This document shows positions 8,809-16,698 of a stretch of DNA of 64,000 bases, piece after piece; within the stretch, counting starts at the first letter, position 1; each line of letters starts with the position of its first letter. The notes below the pieces were generated by a model. That model did not search any database. It was not told the origin of the DNA and saw only the letters and a list, made by a program, of their open reading frames with translations. Source of the DNA: Acuticoccus sediminis (GTDB lineage: Bacteria; Pseudomonadota; Alphaproteobacteria; Rhizobiales; Amorphaceae); contig NZ_QHHQ01000002.1 in assembly GCF_003258595.1 (NCBI RefSeq), positions 868,001 to 932,000 of the forward strand. The letters run 5' to 3'. A program made the translations under genes and the position numbers.

Positions 8809-9314
8809 TCGCGGTGCTGAAGGCCGCTGACCGGGCGGTCGCGTTCGTCTGCCGCTGGGGCGTCACCGGCGCGCTGGTGGGCCTCTTCCTCCTGCTCCTC
8901 GCCGGCGTCGTCACGCGCTCGGTGCCGGTGGTGTCGATCACCGGGTCGGATGAGATCGTGGAGTTGCTGTTCGCCTGGCTCACCTTCCTCGGTGCCGTCG
9001 CGCTGTGGCGCGAGGGCGCGCTCTACAACGTGACGCTGGTGCTCGTCTCGGTGCCGCCGAAGGTACGTCACGCGATCGAGGTGTTCATCAAGTTCCTGAT
9101 GCTGATGGTCGCCCTCGTGTTCCTCCTCAAGGGCTACGAGTTCATGGCCGGTTCCGGCGAGACGACGCCGTTCCTGCGCTTCGACAAGGCGTGGTGGTAC
9201 GCGTCCGTGCCGGTCTGCGGCGGGCTGATGAGCGTCTACAGCATCGCCGGCCTCGTCCTCACCTTCCGCGGCCGCTTCGACGAGACGGAGCCCTCGGGCG
9301 GCCTGCTCGGCTGA
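8805..9314 (+). CDS. TRAP transporter small permease DctQ (system 2)
   Basis: 169 residues from the ATG at 8805, overlapping the dctM stop (ATGA). Four hydrophobic helices are visible, with the DctQ signature around TGSDEIVELLFAWLTFLGAV, where the acidic pair and FAW/TF core align with other DctQ proteins, and a C-terminal helix after RFDKAWWY. It forms the small membrane subunit of TRAP system 2. The dehydrogenase follows after 114 bases. Confidence 0.88.
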   Translation: MIAVLKAADRAVAFVCRWGVTGALVGLFLLLLAGVVTRSVPVVSITGSDEIVELLFAWLTFLGAVALWREGALYNVTLVLVSVPPKVRHAIEVFIKFLMLMVALVFLLKGYEFMAGSGETTPFLRFDKAWWYASVPVCGGLMSVYSIAGLVLTFRGRFDETEPSGGLLG

Positions 9315-9428
9315 CCGGGCGAAGGCGGGCGCCCCGGCGACGGGCGGCGCGTCACGGGGCCGTCCGGCCGGCGCTCAACGATTTGGATCCTGCGTCGCGG
9401 CGCAGCTCGACAAGCGAAGGACAAGATC

Positions 9429-10205
9429 ATGGCAGAACGGTTGGCTCAACGCGTGGCGATCGTCACGGGCGGCGCCGGCGGGATCGGCGGTGCCACGGGC
9501 CGCGTCTTCTGCGAGGAGGGGGCCAGCGTCCTCCTGGTGGATCCGGACCAGGACGCGTTGACCGACGTGGTCGCCGGGATCCGGAGGGACGTGCCAGACG
9601 CGAAAGTGGAGGGTGCGGCGCTCGACGTCTCCGGCGAGGACGCCTGCGTCGATGCGGTGGCACGGGCAAGGGCGCTGTTCGGCAACGTCGACATTCTGGT
9701 CAACAACGCCGGCATCCGCTCCTACGAGCCGCTCGCCGAGGCGAAGGCGGAGACCTGGGACAGGGTGCTTGCCGTCAATCTCCTCAGCTACGCCTACATG
9801 GCAAAGGCGGCGATGCCCGACCTGCGGCAGGCGGGGAACGGCGCCATCGTCAACATCTCGTCGACCTACGGCGTGACGGGGCGGGCCGGGATGGGGCAGT
9901 ACGACGCCACCAAGGCCGGGATCATCGCCATGACGCGCACGCTTGCCTTCGAGGAGGCCGAGCACGGCGTGCGGGCGAATTCGCTGTGCCCGGGCTACAC
10001 GCTGACGCCGTTTCACATCCGCCGCGCGGCCGCTGCCGGGACCAGCGAGGCCGACCTTCGCGCCGCGCCCGTCCACGACTGCATCATGAAGCGCTGGTGC
10101 GATCCGCGCGAGATCGCGATCCCGATCCTGTGGCTGGCGTCGGACGAGGCCTCCTACATCACTGCGACGAACCTCATGGTCGACGGTGGCCGGCCGGTGA
10201 TGTGA
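9429..10205 (+). CDS. Short-chain dehydrogenase/reductase (SDR)
   Basis: 258 residues of the classical SDR family. The Rossmann motif TGGAGGIG lies at 13-20, NNAG at 92-95, the catalytic serine in NISSTYG near 144 and the YxxxK pair in YDATK (Tyr158, Lys162). The acidic residue after strand 2 (VDPD, near 38) favours NAD over NADP. The C-terminal DGGRPVM is typical. It would oxidise a hydroxyl of the compound imported by TRAP system 2, 114 bases upstream on the same strand. The substrate cannot be assigned. Confidence 0.9.
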   Translation: MAERLAQRVAIVTGGAGGIGGATGRVFCEEGASVLLVDPDQDALTDVVAGIRRDVPDAKVEGAALDVSGEDACVDAVARARALFGNVDILVNNAGIRSYEPLAEAKAETWDRVLAVNLLSYAYMAKAAMPDLRQAGNGAIVNISSTYGVTGRAGMGQYDATKAGIIAMTRTLAFEEAEHGVRANSLCPGYTLTPFHIRRAAAAGTSEADLRAAPVHDCIMKRWCDPREIAIPILWLASDEASYITATNLMVDGGRPVM

Positions 10206-10217
10206 GTGCGCGCCGGC

Positions 10218-10235
10218 GAGCCGCTGCGGCGGCTC
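10218..10235. terminator. Hairpin between convergent genes
   Basis: GAGCCGC-TGCG-GCGGCTC forms a perfect 7-base-pair stem with a four-base loop between the convergent SDR and SAF-domain genes. It could terminate either side. No T-run follows, as is common in GC-rich genomes. Confidence 0.4.
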
Positions 10236-10280
10236 ACCCGTCGTCGGAAGGTCCGGCGCCGTGACGCCGGGCAGGGGGCG

Positions 10281-11669
10281 TCAGGCGGCCGCGAAGAAGT
10301 GGCTGTCCTGCGACTTACGCAGGGCGAGAAGCTCCGAGCCCGGCTCGATCTCGACGTCGGCGAGGCGGAACATCTCACCCTTCGCCACCGGCCGCACCAG
10401 CGTCCGGTTCGACACGAGGTAGAACGGGGCCGGAGCCTCGGCCGACAGGGGCGCGGCCGGAATCATCCGCGCCGACGCGTCGGCGACCTCGTGGTGGTGG
10501 CCGCCCATGTGCAGGACCTCGCCGGCGGCGAAGTCGCGGTCGGCGATCATCGCGAGGTCGGTGTGCGGCGTCAGCGCCACCGCCCCGGAGGACACGCCAT
10601 GGCCCGCGGCATCCAGAACGCTCGTCGCAGCCTCGAGGCCGAGGAGGTGGCGGGGCAGCCACAGGAGCGCGGTGCTCCCGTCGCGGCTGAGGACGTGGCC
10701 CTTGTGCGCCAGCAGGCGCCAGGTGGCCCTGTCGGTGCAGCGCACGACCACGAAGACGCCGCCCGCGAAACTGAGCTCGTGCGGCGCGCGCATGCACTGG
10801 AAGACGTCGATCCGCCGCCCTTCGGAGAGGAGCCCGCCCTCGGACTGCAGGCGGAACAGGGTCGGCAGCTCCTCGATGCGGGCGATCGGCACATGGAGAT
10901 CCGCCCGGTCCGCCATCAGCCCCGTGTGGTTGGAGACGAGGGTCATCTCGCAGAGGTCCGGAACCAGCTTCTGCGGCAGCCTCGCGGCGAGGCGCGTCCG
11001 CTCGGCGACGAGCCCGGCGCAGTCGCGGTCGCCGAGCCGGTCGAGCGCGCCGAAGCCGGGGACGTCGATCACCCGGCCATTGCTGTCGATGGTCTCGCGC
11101 GCCGCGTCGAAGACGAAGTCGTATTCGCTGGATTTGCCGGCGGCGACGATTTCGAACCCCAGCGTCTCGGCCCACGTCACCAGACCGATGAGAAGGCTCG
11201 GCTGATCCCCGTCGACCGGAGTGACGACGCGTCCGCGCGCGTTCGCCATCGCGGCGATGCCGGGCCCGACGACACTGTCGGCCTCCTTGCTGACCATGAC
11301 GAGGTGCTTGTCCGCCTCGATCGACATGCGCGCGTGGCGCGCCCCGCCCTCCGGATCGCCGGTCGCCTCGACGACGACGTCCACCGGCAGGTCGAGCGCG
11401 ACGGCGACGTCGCTGGTGGCGATGGCCTTGCCGCTCTCCCACGCCGCCTTGGCTTCGCCGGCCGTGGTGCAGACGGCGATGCGGGCACGGTCGACACCCG
11501 CGGCGAGGAACGCCTTGCCCGCCCGCCCGGCGTCGAGGTCCACGGCGACGCGCGTCGACATCAGCGCCATCCGCTCGCTTTGCGTGATGAAGCTGTTGCC
11601 GAAATCGCCGGTTCCGATCAGGCACGTGGTGACGGGCTTCACATCCCGGTAGTACGCGTGGAAGTTCAT
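10281..11669 (-). CDS. Homoserine-dehydrogenase-like oxidoreductase with C-terminal SAF domain
   Basis: 462 residues from the ATG at 11669 (MNFHAYYRDVKP). The frame extends to 11783, but that part covers the promoter region. Residues 14-25 (TCLIGTGDFGNS) form a Rossmann dinucleotide site. VVVEATGDPEGGARHA and HLVMVSKEADSVVGP resemble the NAD-binding domain of homoserine dehydrogenases. The last 90 or so residues (from about 370, DRDFAAGEVL onward) look like an SAF module, as in FlgA, sialate synthase or altronate dehydratase. Such proteins are usually annotated only as SAF-domain proteins and their chemistry is poorly defined. It is divergent from the GntR regulator with the putative operators between them, so it is probably in the same regulon as TRAP 2 and the SDR. 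Confidence 0.8.
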   Translation of the reverse strand: MNFHAYYRDVKPVTTCLIGTGDFGNSFITQSERMALMSTRVAVDLDAGRAGKAFLAAGVDRARIAVCTTAGEAKAAWESGKAIATSDVAVALDLPVDVVVEATGDPEGGARHARMSIEADKHLVMVSKEADSVVGPGIAAMANARGRVVTPVDGDQPSLLIGLVTWAETLGFEIVAAGKSSEYDFVFDAARETIDSNGRVIDVPGFGALDRLGDRDCAGLVAERTRLAARLPQKLVPDLCEMTLVSNHTGLMADRADLHVPIARIEELPTLFRLQSEGGLLSEGRRIDVFQCMRAPHELSFAGGVFVVVRCTDRATWRLLAHKGHVLSRDGSTALLWLPRHLLGLEAATSVLDAAGHGVSSGAVALTPHTDLAMIADRDFAAGEVLHMGGHHHEVADASARMIPAAPLSAEAPAPFYLVSNRTLVRPVAKGEMFRLADVEIEPGSELLALRKSQDSHFFAAA

Positions 11670-11714
11670 TTTGAGTTGCTTCGTTCTGCGTTCATCGTGC
11701 CGATCCACGGCGTG

Positions 11715-11724
11715 TTGCATGCAA
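11715..11724. promoter_or_regulatory. Putative GntR operator TTGCATGCAA in divergent promoter
   Basis: A perfect palindrome between the divergent SAF-domain gene (start 11669) and the GntR gene (start 11782). It is identical to the site at 6210-6219 and lies 63 bases, about six helical turns, from the overlapping copy at 11778-11787. Confidence 0.55.
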
Positions 11725-11777
11725 AATGCGGCCGCAGTCAATCCGTAGCCGACATTTCCGGCCAAATCTAAAGGATT

Positions 11778-11787
11778 TTGCATGCAG
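11778..11787. promoter_or_regulatory. Putative autoregulatory GntR site over the start codon
   Basis: TTGCATGCAG differs at one base from the palindromes at 6210 and 11715 and contains the GntR start codon (ATG at 11782-11784). Binding here would block translation initiation or early elongation of its own gene. Confidence 0.45.
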
Positions 11788-12483
11788 AGTGTCGAGAGTG
11801 AACCGACCCCGGACGAACCCCTTCGCGACGCGTCGCAGCGCGGGCAACGGTCGGTCTACGCGGTTCAGTGCATCCGGGACATGATCGTCGCGGGCGATCT
11901 GCCGGCGGGTGAGCGGATCCCGGAGCGGGTGATCACCGAGCGGCTCGGCATCTCCCGGACCCCCCTGCGCGAAGCGTTGAAGATCCTGGAGGTGGAGGGG
12001 CTGGTCCAGATCTCGCCCAATCGCGGTGCCATGGTCGTCAAGCTCTCGCTGAGCGACGTGGAGGCGGTGATCGAGATGCTGATCGGCATGGAGCTGCAGG
12101 CCGCCGAGCTCGCCTGCAAGCGGGCGACCGACGAACAGATCGCCCGCGCGGAGGAGCTGCACGGGCAGATGAACGAGGCCTTCCGGCAGGGGGAGTTGCT
12201 GGCCTACTTCAACATCAACCAGGCGATCCACGAGCAGATCTTCGTGTGCGCGCACAATCCGGCGCTGCTGCGGGTCTACCGCGCGGAGAGCGCCCGGATC
12301 CGCCGGTTCCGCTTCGTCAGCAACCGGGAGGCGTCGCGCTGGCCGCGCGCCGTGCAGGAGCACGAGCAGATCCTCGACGCCCTGAAGCAGCGCGAAGGCG
12401 CGATCCTGCGCGAGGTGCTGCGGGCGCATCACTGGAACGGCTGGAAGGCCACCAGCAAGGTGCTGGGGGCGCAGTTCCAGTAA
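11782..12483 (+). CDS. FadR-family GntR transcriptional regulator
   Basis: 233 residues. An N-terminal winged helix-turn-helix spans about residues 22-90 (RVITERLGISRTPLREALKILE is the characteristic recognition region) and is followed by an all-helical FCD ligand domain (about 95-220), the layout of the FadR subfamily. It would repress in the absence of a small organic acid. The start codon lies within a near-palindromic site, and perfect copies occur in the divergent promoter and upstream of TRAP system 2. Its likely targets are the SAF dehydrogenase, itself and the TRAP 2/SDR operon. Confidence 0.9.
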   Translation: MQSVESEPTPDEPLRDASQRGQRSVYAVQCIRDMIVAGDLPAGERIPERVITERLGISRTPLREALKILEVEGLVQISPNRGAMVVKLSLSDVEAVIEMLIGMELQAAELACKRATDEQIARAEELHGQMNEAFRQGELLAYFNINQAIHEQIFVCAHNPALLRVYRAESARIRRFRFVSNREASRWPRAVQEHEQILDALKQREGAILREVLRAHHWNGWKATSKVLGAQFQ

Positions 12484-12498
12484 CGGGCGATGCGCCCG
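12484..12498. terminator. Short hairpin between convergent gntR and tctA
   Basis: CGGGCG-ATG-CGCCCG gives a perfect 6-base-pair stem immediately after the gntR stop and 41 bases from the tctA stop. It is a plausible bidirectional terminator with no T-run. Confidence 0.35.
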
Positions 12499-12538
12499 GC
12501 GCCTCGGCCGCCGACGGGACGCCCTCGACCCGGACGCG

Positions 12539-14092
12539 TCAGGCGCTCTTGTCGGACGTCACCGGGGAGGCGTTGCGCGGCGGCCCGCCGTCCCCGCCCC
12601 TGGAACGCTTGCGCTGCTCCAGGATCATCGGGAGGAACAGCGAGGCCAGCAGGATGACGAGAAGCAGGAAGGTCACCGGCCGCGTCAGCAGGTAGTCGAG
12701 GTGGCCGCCGCTGATCTGGTAGGACCGGAGCAGCTCCCCCTCCGCCATGCGGCCCAGCAGCAGGCCGATGACCGCGCCGGGGATGGAGTATTCGTAGCGC
12801 CGCAGCGCCCAGCCGAGCATCGCGAAGACGAGGAGCGTCACCGGTCCGGCCATCGTGCCGGTGAGGCCGTAGGCGCCGAAGGCCGACATCGAGAGGACGA
12901 TCGGCACCAGATACCGCAACGGCACCTTCACGATGGCGCTCAGCACCCGGATCAGGATCAGTCCGACGATCAGCAGAAGCACCGCCTGGGCGAGGTTGGC
13001 GAGGATCACCGCGTAGACCACGTCCGAATGCTCGCGCAGGAAGCGTGGACCGCCGGTGATGTTGTGCATGTTGAAGGCGGCGAGGAGGATCGCTGTCCCG
13101 GCCCCGCCGGGGAGGCCGAGCGCGAAGAGGCTCACCATGGAGCCGCCCTCGGAGCTCGAATTCGCCGACTCGGACGCGGCCACGCCGCGCGGATCGCCCT
13201 TGCCGAAGGTCTCCGGATTTTTCGCCCGGCGGCGCGTCTCGCTGTAGGAGACGAGGTTGGCGACGGACGAGCCGACACCCGGAACGGCGCCGACGAGGGT
13301 GCCGATGAGCCCGCCGCGCAGCAGGATCATCGGCGTGCTGAGGCCGAGTTTCACGCCGGCGAAGATGCGGCGAAGGCTGACCTTGCGGGCGTTCACGTCG
13401 CCCTCCACGAGATAGGCGCCGCGCCCGACGGTGAAGAGCTCGGAGGCGGCGAACATGCCGATCATCGCGGGAATCACCGGCACGCCGTCGATCAGGTGGT
13501 CATTGCCGAGCGTGCCGCGGAGCACGCCGTTCGGGCTCATCCCGATGGTGCCGATGAGGAGGCCGATGGTGCCGGCGAGCAGGCTGCGGCCGAGGTAGCG
13601 CCCGCGCAACGTCGCGATGAGGGTGAGGCCCCACAGGATGACGACGAACATCTCCGTCGGCCCGAGCTTCAGGACCACCTTGGAGAGCGGGCCGATGAGG
13701 ACGAGGAGCGCGGTGTAGCCGAAGAAGGTCCCGACGGTGGAGGCGATCAGCGCGACGCCGAGCGCCTCGTTGTGACGGCCCTGCCGCGCCATCGGGTACC
13801 CGTCGAAGGTGGTCGCGACCGCCGACGACGTGCCGGGGATGTTCATGAGGATCGCCGACACGCCGCCGCCGAACTGGCCGCCGGTGAAGATCGCGGTGAG
13901 GAACAGCATCGCCGACAGGAAGTCCATCGTCAGCGTGGCGGGCAGGAAGACGGCCATCGCCATGGAGGTCTGCAGGCCCGGCACGCAGCCGAACACCAGC
14001 CCGATGACGAGGCCCGGGACGACGAACATCCACGGCGTGAACGAGGATCCGAGGAGGGCGAACGCGTCGGAGAGGCTGCCGAGGTCGATCAT
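12539..14092 (-). CDS. tctA: Tripartite tricarboxylate transporter large permease TctA
   Basis: 517 residues with about 12 membrane segments. Family hallmarks are present: GLVFGCVPGLQTSMAMAVFLP near the N-terminus, the GGQFGGGVSAILMNIPGTSSAVATTFDGYPMARQG block, and AASESANSSSEGGSMVSLFALGLPGGAGTAILL in the middle. It is the transporter core for citrate, tricarballylate or related acids. It lies 10 bases after tctB on minus; the binding-protein gene upstream is truncated. The nearby ICL/PEP-mutase enzymes, aconitase and PrpF suggest a tricarboxylate or branched dicarboxylate substrate. Confidence 0.95.
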   Translation of the reverse strand: MIDLGSLSDAFALLGSSFTPWMFVVPGLVIGLVFGCVPGLQTSMAMAVFLPATLTMDFLSAMLFLTAIFTGGQFGGGVSAILMNIPGTSSAVATTFDGYPMARQGRHNEALGVALIASTVGTFFGYTALLVLIGPLSKVVLKLGPTEMFVVILWGLTLIATLRGRYLGRSLLAGTIGLLIGTIGMSPNGVLRGTLGNDHLIDGVPVIPAMIGMFAASELFTVGRGAYLVEGDVNARKVSLRRIFAGVKLGLSTPMILLRGGLIGTLVGAVPGVGSSVANLVSYSETRRRAKNPETFGKGDPRGVAASESANSSSEGGSMVSLFALGLPGGAGTAILLAAFNMHNITGGPRFLREHSDVVYAVILANLAQAVLLLIVGLILIRVLSAIVKVPLRYLVPIVLSMSAFGAYGLTGTMAGPVTLLVFAMLGWALRRYEYSIPGAVIGLLLGRMAEGELLRSYQISGGHLDYLLTRPVTFLLLVILLASLFLPMILEQRKRSRGGDGGPPRNASPVTSDKSA

Positions 14093-14102
14093 CGCGTGGC
14101 CT

Positions 14103-14576
14103 TCACAGGATGAGGAGGGGCATCGGGTAGGGCAGGAGCCATTCGAACATGAGTGTCACGGCACCGGCGAAGGCGACGGGCAGGCCGATCAGCATCAGCG
14201 GATTGCGGACGCCGTCGAGCGCGAGCATCGCCGCCATGAAGACGGCCGTCCCGCCGTCGAAGCCCAAGGTCGGCAGCGAGAAGACGTAGAGCCCGAACAC
14301 CGCCATGGTCACGGCCGGCTTGTAGCGCTCCAGGAAGGGGGCGCCGGGTTCCGGCCCGGCCGCGTCCGGCTCGCTCCCGCGGTGACGGATGATGCCGACC
14401 ATCACCACCGCGCAGAGGATGAACGAGAGGATCGAGGCCGGAAGGATCAGGATGAGGTTGCGCACCCGGCCGGACGCCTGCCAGGCGTCGTGGAGGTAGA
14501 ACGCGGTCAGTCCGGCGAAGAACAGGACGAGGAGCGCGTGTCCCCAGTCGGGGCGTTCGGTTCGTTGTTGCTGCAT
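14103..14576 (-). CDS. tctB: Tripartite tricarboxylate transporter small permease TctB
   Basis: 157 residues starting MQQQRTERPDWG, with four predicted membrane segments, as expected for TctB (DUF1468-type). It is the small membrane subunit partnering TctA. Order on minus is tctC remnant, tctB, tctA. Two strong hairpins (14628-14647 and 14661-14682) lie just upstream, between the tctC remnant and this gene. Confidence 0.88.
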   Translation of the reverse strand: MQQQRTERPDWGHALLVLFFAGLTAFYLHDAWQASGRVRNLILILPASILSFILCAVVMVGIIRHRGSEPDAAGPEPGAPFLERYKPAVTMAVFGLYVFSLPTLGFDGGTAVFMAAMLALDGVRNPLMLIGLPVAFAGAVTLMFEWLLPYPMPLLIL

Positions 14577-14660
14577 CGGATGGCCTGCCGGTCATGCGGC
14601 GGACGTCCCGCCGACGAGGATGGCGGCGTGGCGCTGGCTGGCGCCACGCGGACGGGCGAG

Positions 14661-14682
14661 GTCCCCGCCGCGGGGCGGGGAC
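14661..14682 (-). terminator. Strong GC hairpin between tctC remnant and tctB
   Basis: GTCCCCGCC (14661-14669) pairs perfectly with GGCGGGGAC (14674-14682) around a 4-base loop. A second perfect 7-base-pair hairpin sits at 14628-14647. They follow the point where TctC similarity stops. In a normal tct operon such structures would separate a highly expressed binding protein from the permeases. Confidence 0.5.
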
Positions 14683-14691
14683 GGCGGATCG

Positions 14692-14982
14692 CGCCGTGGC
14701 GAGCAGGGTGTAGCCGTCCGCCGGCCGGGCGAGGACGTAGCTCGCGGCGAGCTGGCCGCCGGCGCCGTCCCGGTTCACGACGGTGACGGGCTGGCCGAGC
14801 TCCTCGGGCAGGAACTGCGCCAGCGCGCGCGCCGTGCGGTCGGCGCTGCCGCCGACGCCGAAGCCGACGACGAACGTCACCGGCCGGTCCGGCCAGCTCT
14901 CCTGTGCGGATACGGTCTGCGCGCCGACGGTCGCCGCGCACGCGACGAGTCCCGCCGCGAACCAGCGCATGAAATGCGTCAT
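14692..14982 (-). pseudogene. tctC: Truncated tctC (tricarboxylate-binding protein remnant)
   Basis: The ATG at 14982 begins a normal signal peptide (about residues 1-26, ending SAQ) and a canonical TctC N-terminus: ESWPDRPVTFVVGFGVGG, then NRDGAGGQLAA and PADGYTLLATA at about residue 97. Family similarity then stops abruptly. TctC proteins are normally about 320 residues, so roughly 220 codons are missing. The frame stays open into tctB out of register and yields no recognisable sequence. This looks like an internal deletion removing most of the binding protein, leaving tctAB without its own receptor in this locus. An assembly error at a hairpin-rich site is the main alternative. Confidence 0.75.
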
Positions 14983-15081
14983 GGGATCGCTCCTCTCCCG
15001 GTGTGTTTCCTCGTGGCGCCGACAGGGGCGCCGTCGTTTTTCATTTGCCGCCGACTGCTTCAGCGGATCGTTGACAAGCTG

Positions 15082-15114
15082 ATTGATGACAATCTCGGGC
15101 GCGTTGTCACCAAT
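15082..15114. promoter_or_regulatory. Paired inverted sites at the start of the second gntR
   Basis: ATTGATGACAAT (15082-15093) is followed 21 bases later by GTTGTCACCAAT (15103-15114), which reads ATTGGTGACAAC on minus. The two are the same site in opposite orientation, two helical turns apart, each with palindromic ATTG..CAA ends. They lie in the tctC/gntR divergent promoter and overlap the gntR start, as expected for a GntR dimer-pair operator. Confidence 0.5.
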
Positions 15115-15844
15115 CGGGGAGGTCGCGGCCGACATCGAGCCTGCTGAGGACGACGGGGCCCGCACCCTCGGTGACCGCGTCTACGGCCAGCTCCTCGACG
15201 CGATCATGACCGGGGAGATCCCCCTCGGCGCGAAGATCCGCGAGATCGAGCTCGCGCAGCGGTTCGGTGTCAGCCGCGGGCCATTGCGCGAGGCGATCCG
15301 GCGGTTGGAGGAGCGCCGCATCGTCGTGCGCACGGCCCATGTCGGCGCCCGCGTCAACGAGCTGACCAGCCAGGCACTTCTCGAGCTTTTCTACGTGCGC
15401 GAGGCGATGGAGGGGATGGCCGCGCGCCTCGCGAGCGAGCGGATGAGCGACCGGGAGATCGCCGAGCTGGGTGCGCTGCTGGAGCATCATGCCGAAGTGG
15501 TCGAACGCAGCGACATCTACGAGCAGCCGAGCAGCGACCGCGACTTCCACTATCTGATCGCCAAGGGGGCGCGGAACGACCTGATCGAGGGCCTCCTCTG
15601 CCGCGACCTCTACCAGCTCCTGCGCATCTACCGCTTCAAGCACTCCGCGCAGCCCGGCCGCGCCCAGCGGGCGCTGCTGGAGCACCAGCGCATCGCCGGC
15701 GCCATCGCCGACCGCGATGGCGACCTGTCCGAAATCCTGATGCGCCGCCACATCCGCGCGGCGCGTCTCAACCTCGAGAAACTGATCAACGAAGGCCGGG
15801 CGACCGCTGCGCCCGGGACAGAAACGTCAGGGAGACTTACGTGA
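15086..15844 (+). CDS. FadR-family GntR regulator of the tricarboxylate module
   Basis: About 252 residues from the ATG at 15086; a TTG at 15083 or 15104 is possible and the ribosome binding site is weak. The winged helix covers about residues 26-95 (IELAQRFGVSRGPLREAIRRLEE is the recognition segment) and an FCD ligand domain follows to about 235. It is divergent from the tct genes. Its stop overlaps the start of the first ICL/PEP-mutase gene (GTGA at 15841-15844), so regulator and catabolic genes form one operon. It likely senses a di- or tricarboxylic acid. Paired inverted sites overlap its start and suggest autoregulation. Confidence 0.9.
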   Translation: MTISGALSPIGEVAADIEPAEDDGARTLGDRVYGQLLDAIMTGEIPLGAKIREIELAQRFGVSRGPLREAIRRLEERRIVVRTAHVGARVNELTSQALLELFYVREAMEGMAARLASERMSDREIAELGALLEHHAEVVERSDIYEQPSSDRDFHYLIAKGARNDLIEGLLCRDLYQLLRIYRFKHSAQPGRAQRALLEHQRIAGAIADRDGDLSEILMRRHIRAARLNLEKLINEGRATAAPGTETSGRLT

Positions 15845-16698
15845 CGCCATCGACCAAGCTGCGCCAGCTGATGACCGAATCCGCGCCCGTCGTCGCGCCG
15901 GGAGCCTATGACGGGTTGTCAGCCCGCCTCGTCGAGCGCGCCGGGTTCCCGGCGGTCTACGCCAGCGGCGGGGCGATCTCCCGCTCCACCGGCCTGCCCG
16001 ACCTCGGCCTCATCTCCATGAACGAGATCGTCGCCCGCCTGCAGCAGATGGTGGACGCCATCTCCGTGCCGCTCATCGCCGACGCCGACACCGGCTACGG
16101 CAACGCTCTCAACGTGCAGCACGCCGTGCGGGCGTTCCAGCGCGCGGGTGTCGCCGGCATCCACCTCGAGGACCAGACCTTCCCCAAGCGCTGCGGCCAC
16201 TACGACGACAAGTCCATCGTCTCGACCCGCGAGATGGCGCAGAAGCTGAAGGCGGTGAAGGACGCGAGCGGCGACGACTTCGTCCTGATCGCGCGGACCG
16301 ACGCGCTCGCCGTCGAAGGCTACGAGCGCACCATCGAGCGCAGCCACGCCTACATGGAGGCGGGGGCCGACGTGATCTTCGTCGAGGCGCCGACGAGCGT
16401 CGAGCAGATCGAGTCCATCGCCAAGGACCTGCCGTACCCGAAGCTGATCAACATGTTCGCTAGCGGAAAGACTCCGCTGATGCCGGCCGAGCGTCTCGGC
16501 GAGCTGGGCTACGCGATTGTCATCATCCCCAGCGACACGCAGCGTGCCGCAATCGGCGCGATGATGCGTACACTGGACGCGATCAAGCGCGACGGCGACT
16601 CCGGCGCCCTGCAGAACGAGATGGCGAGCTTCCGCGACCGGGAGGTCATCATCGGCACCGACGACTACATGGCGCTCGACAAGCAGTATGCGGCCTGA
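15841..16698 (+). CDS. Isocitrate lyase/PEP mutase family lyase, PrpB-like
   Basis: 285 residues beginning at GTG, overlapping the gntR stop by four bases. It has the superfamily core: metal-binding DADTGYG (81-87), HLEDQ (108-112) and the catalytic loop KRCGH (116-120), which is the form found in methylisocitrate lyase and related 2-methylisocitrate/dimethylmalate lyases. Such enzymes split a branched hydroxy-acid into pyruvate (or propionate) and a C3-C4 acid using Mg2+. The next gene is a second member of the same superfamily, overlapping by 11 bases, and then aconitase and PrpF. Oxaloacetate decarboxylase activity is a possible alternative. Confidence 0.88.
   Translation: MTPSTKLRQLMTESAPVVAPGAYDGLSARLVERAGFPAVYASGGAISRSTGLPDLGLISMNEIVARLQQMVDAISVPLIADADTGYGNALNVQHAVRAFQRAGVAGIHLEDQTFPKRCGHYDDKSIVSTREMAQKLKAVKDASGDDFVLIARTDALAVEGYERTIERSHAYMEAGADVIFVEAPTSVEQIESIAKDLPYPKLINMFASGKTPLMPAERLGELGYAIVIIPSDTQRAAIGAMMRTLDAIKRDGDSGALQNEMASFRDREVIIGTDDYMALDKQYAA

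Noticed and set aside
12701-14113. 470-codon plus-strand open frame opposite tctA
   Set aside because: Acidic, histidine-rich shadow of tctA, which has complete family motifs on minus.
14089-14691. Continuation of the tctC frame through tctB as a chimeric protein
   Set aside because: Sequence after about residue 97 is arginine/proline-rich and matches no TctC feature; it is an out-of-register reading of the spacer and tctB.
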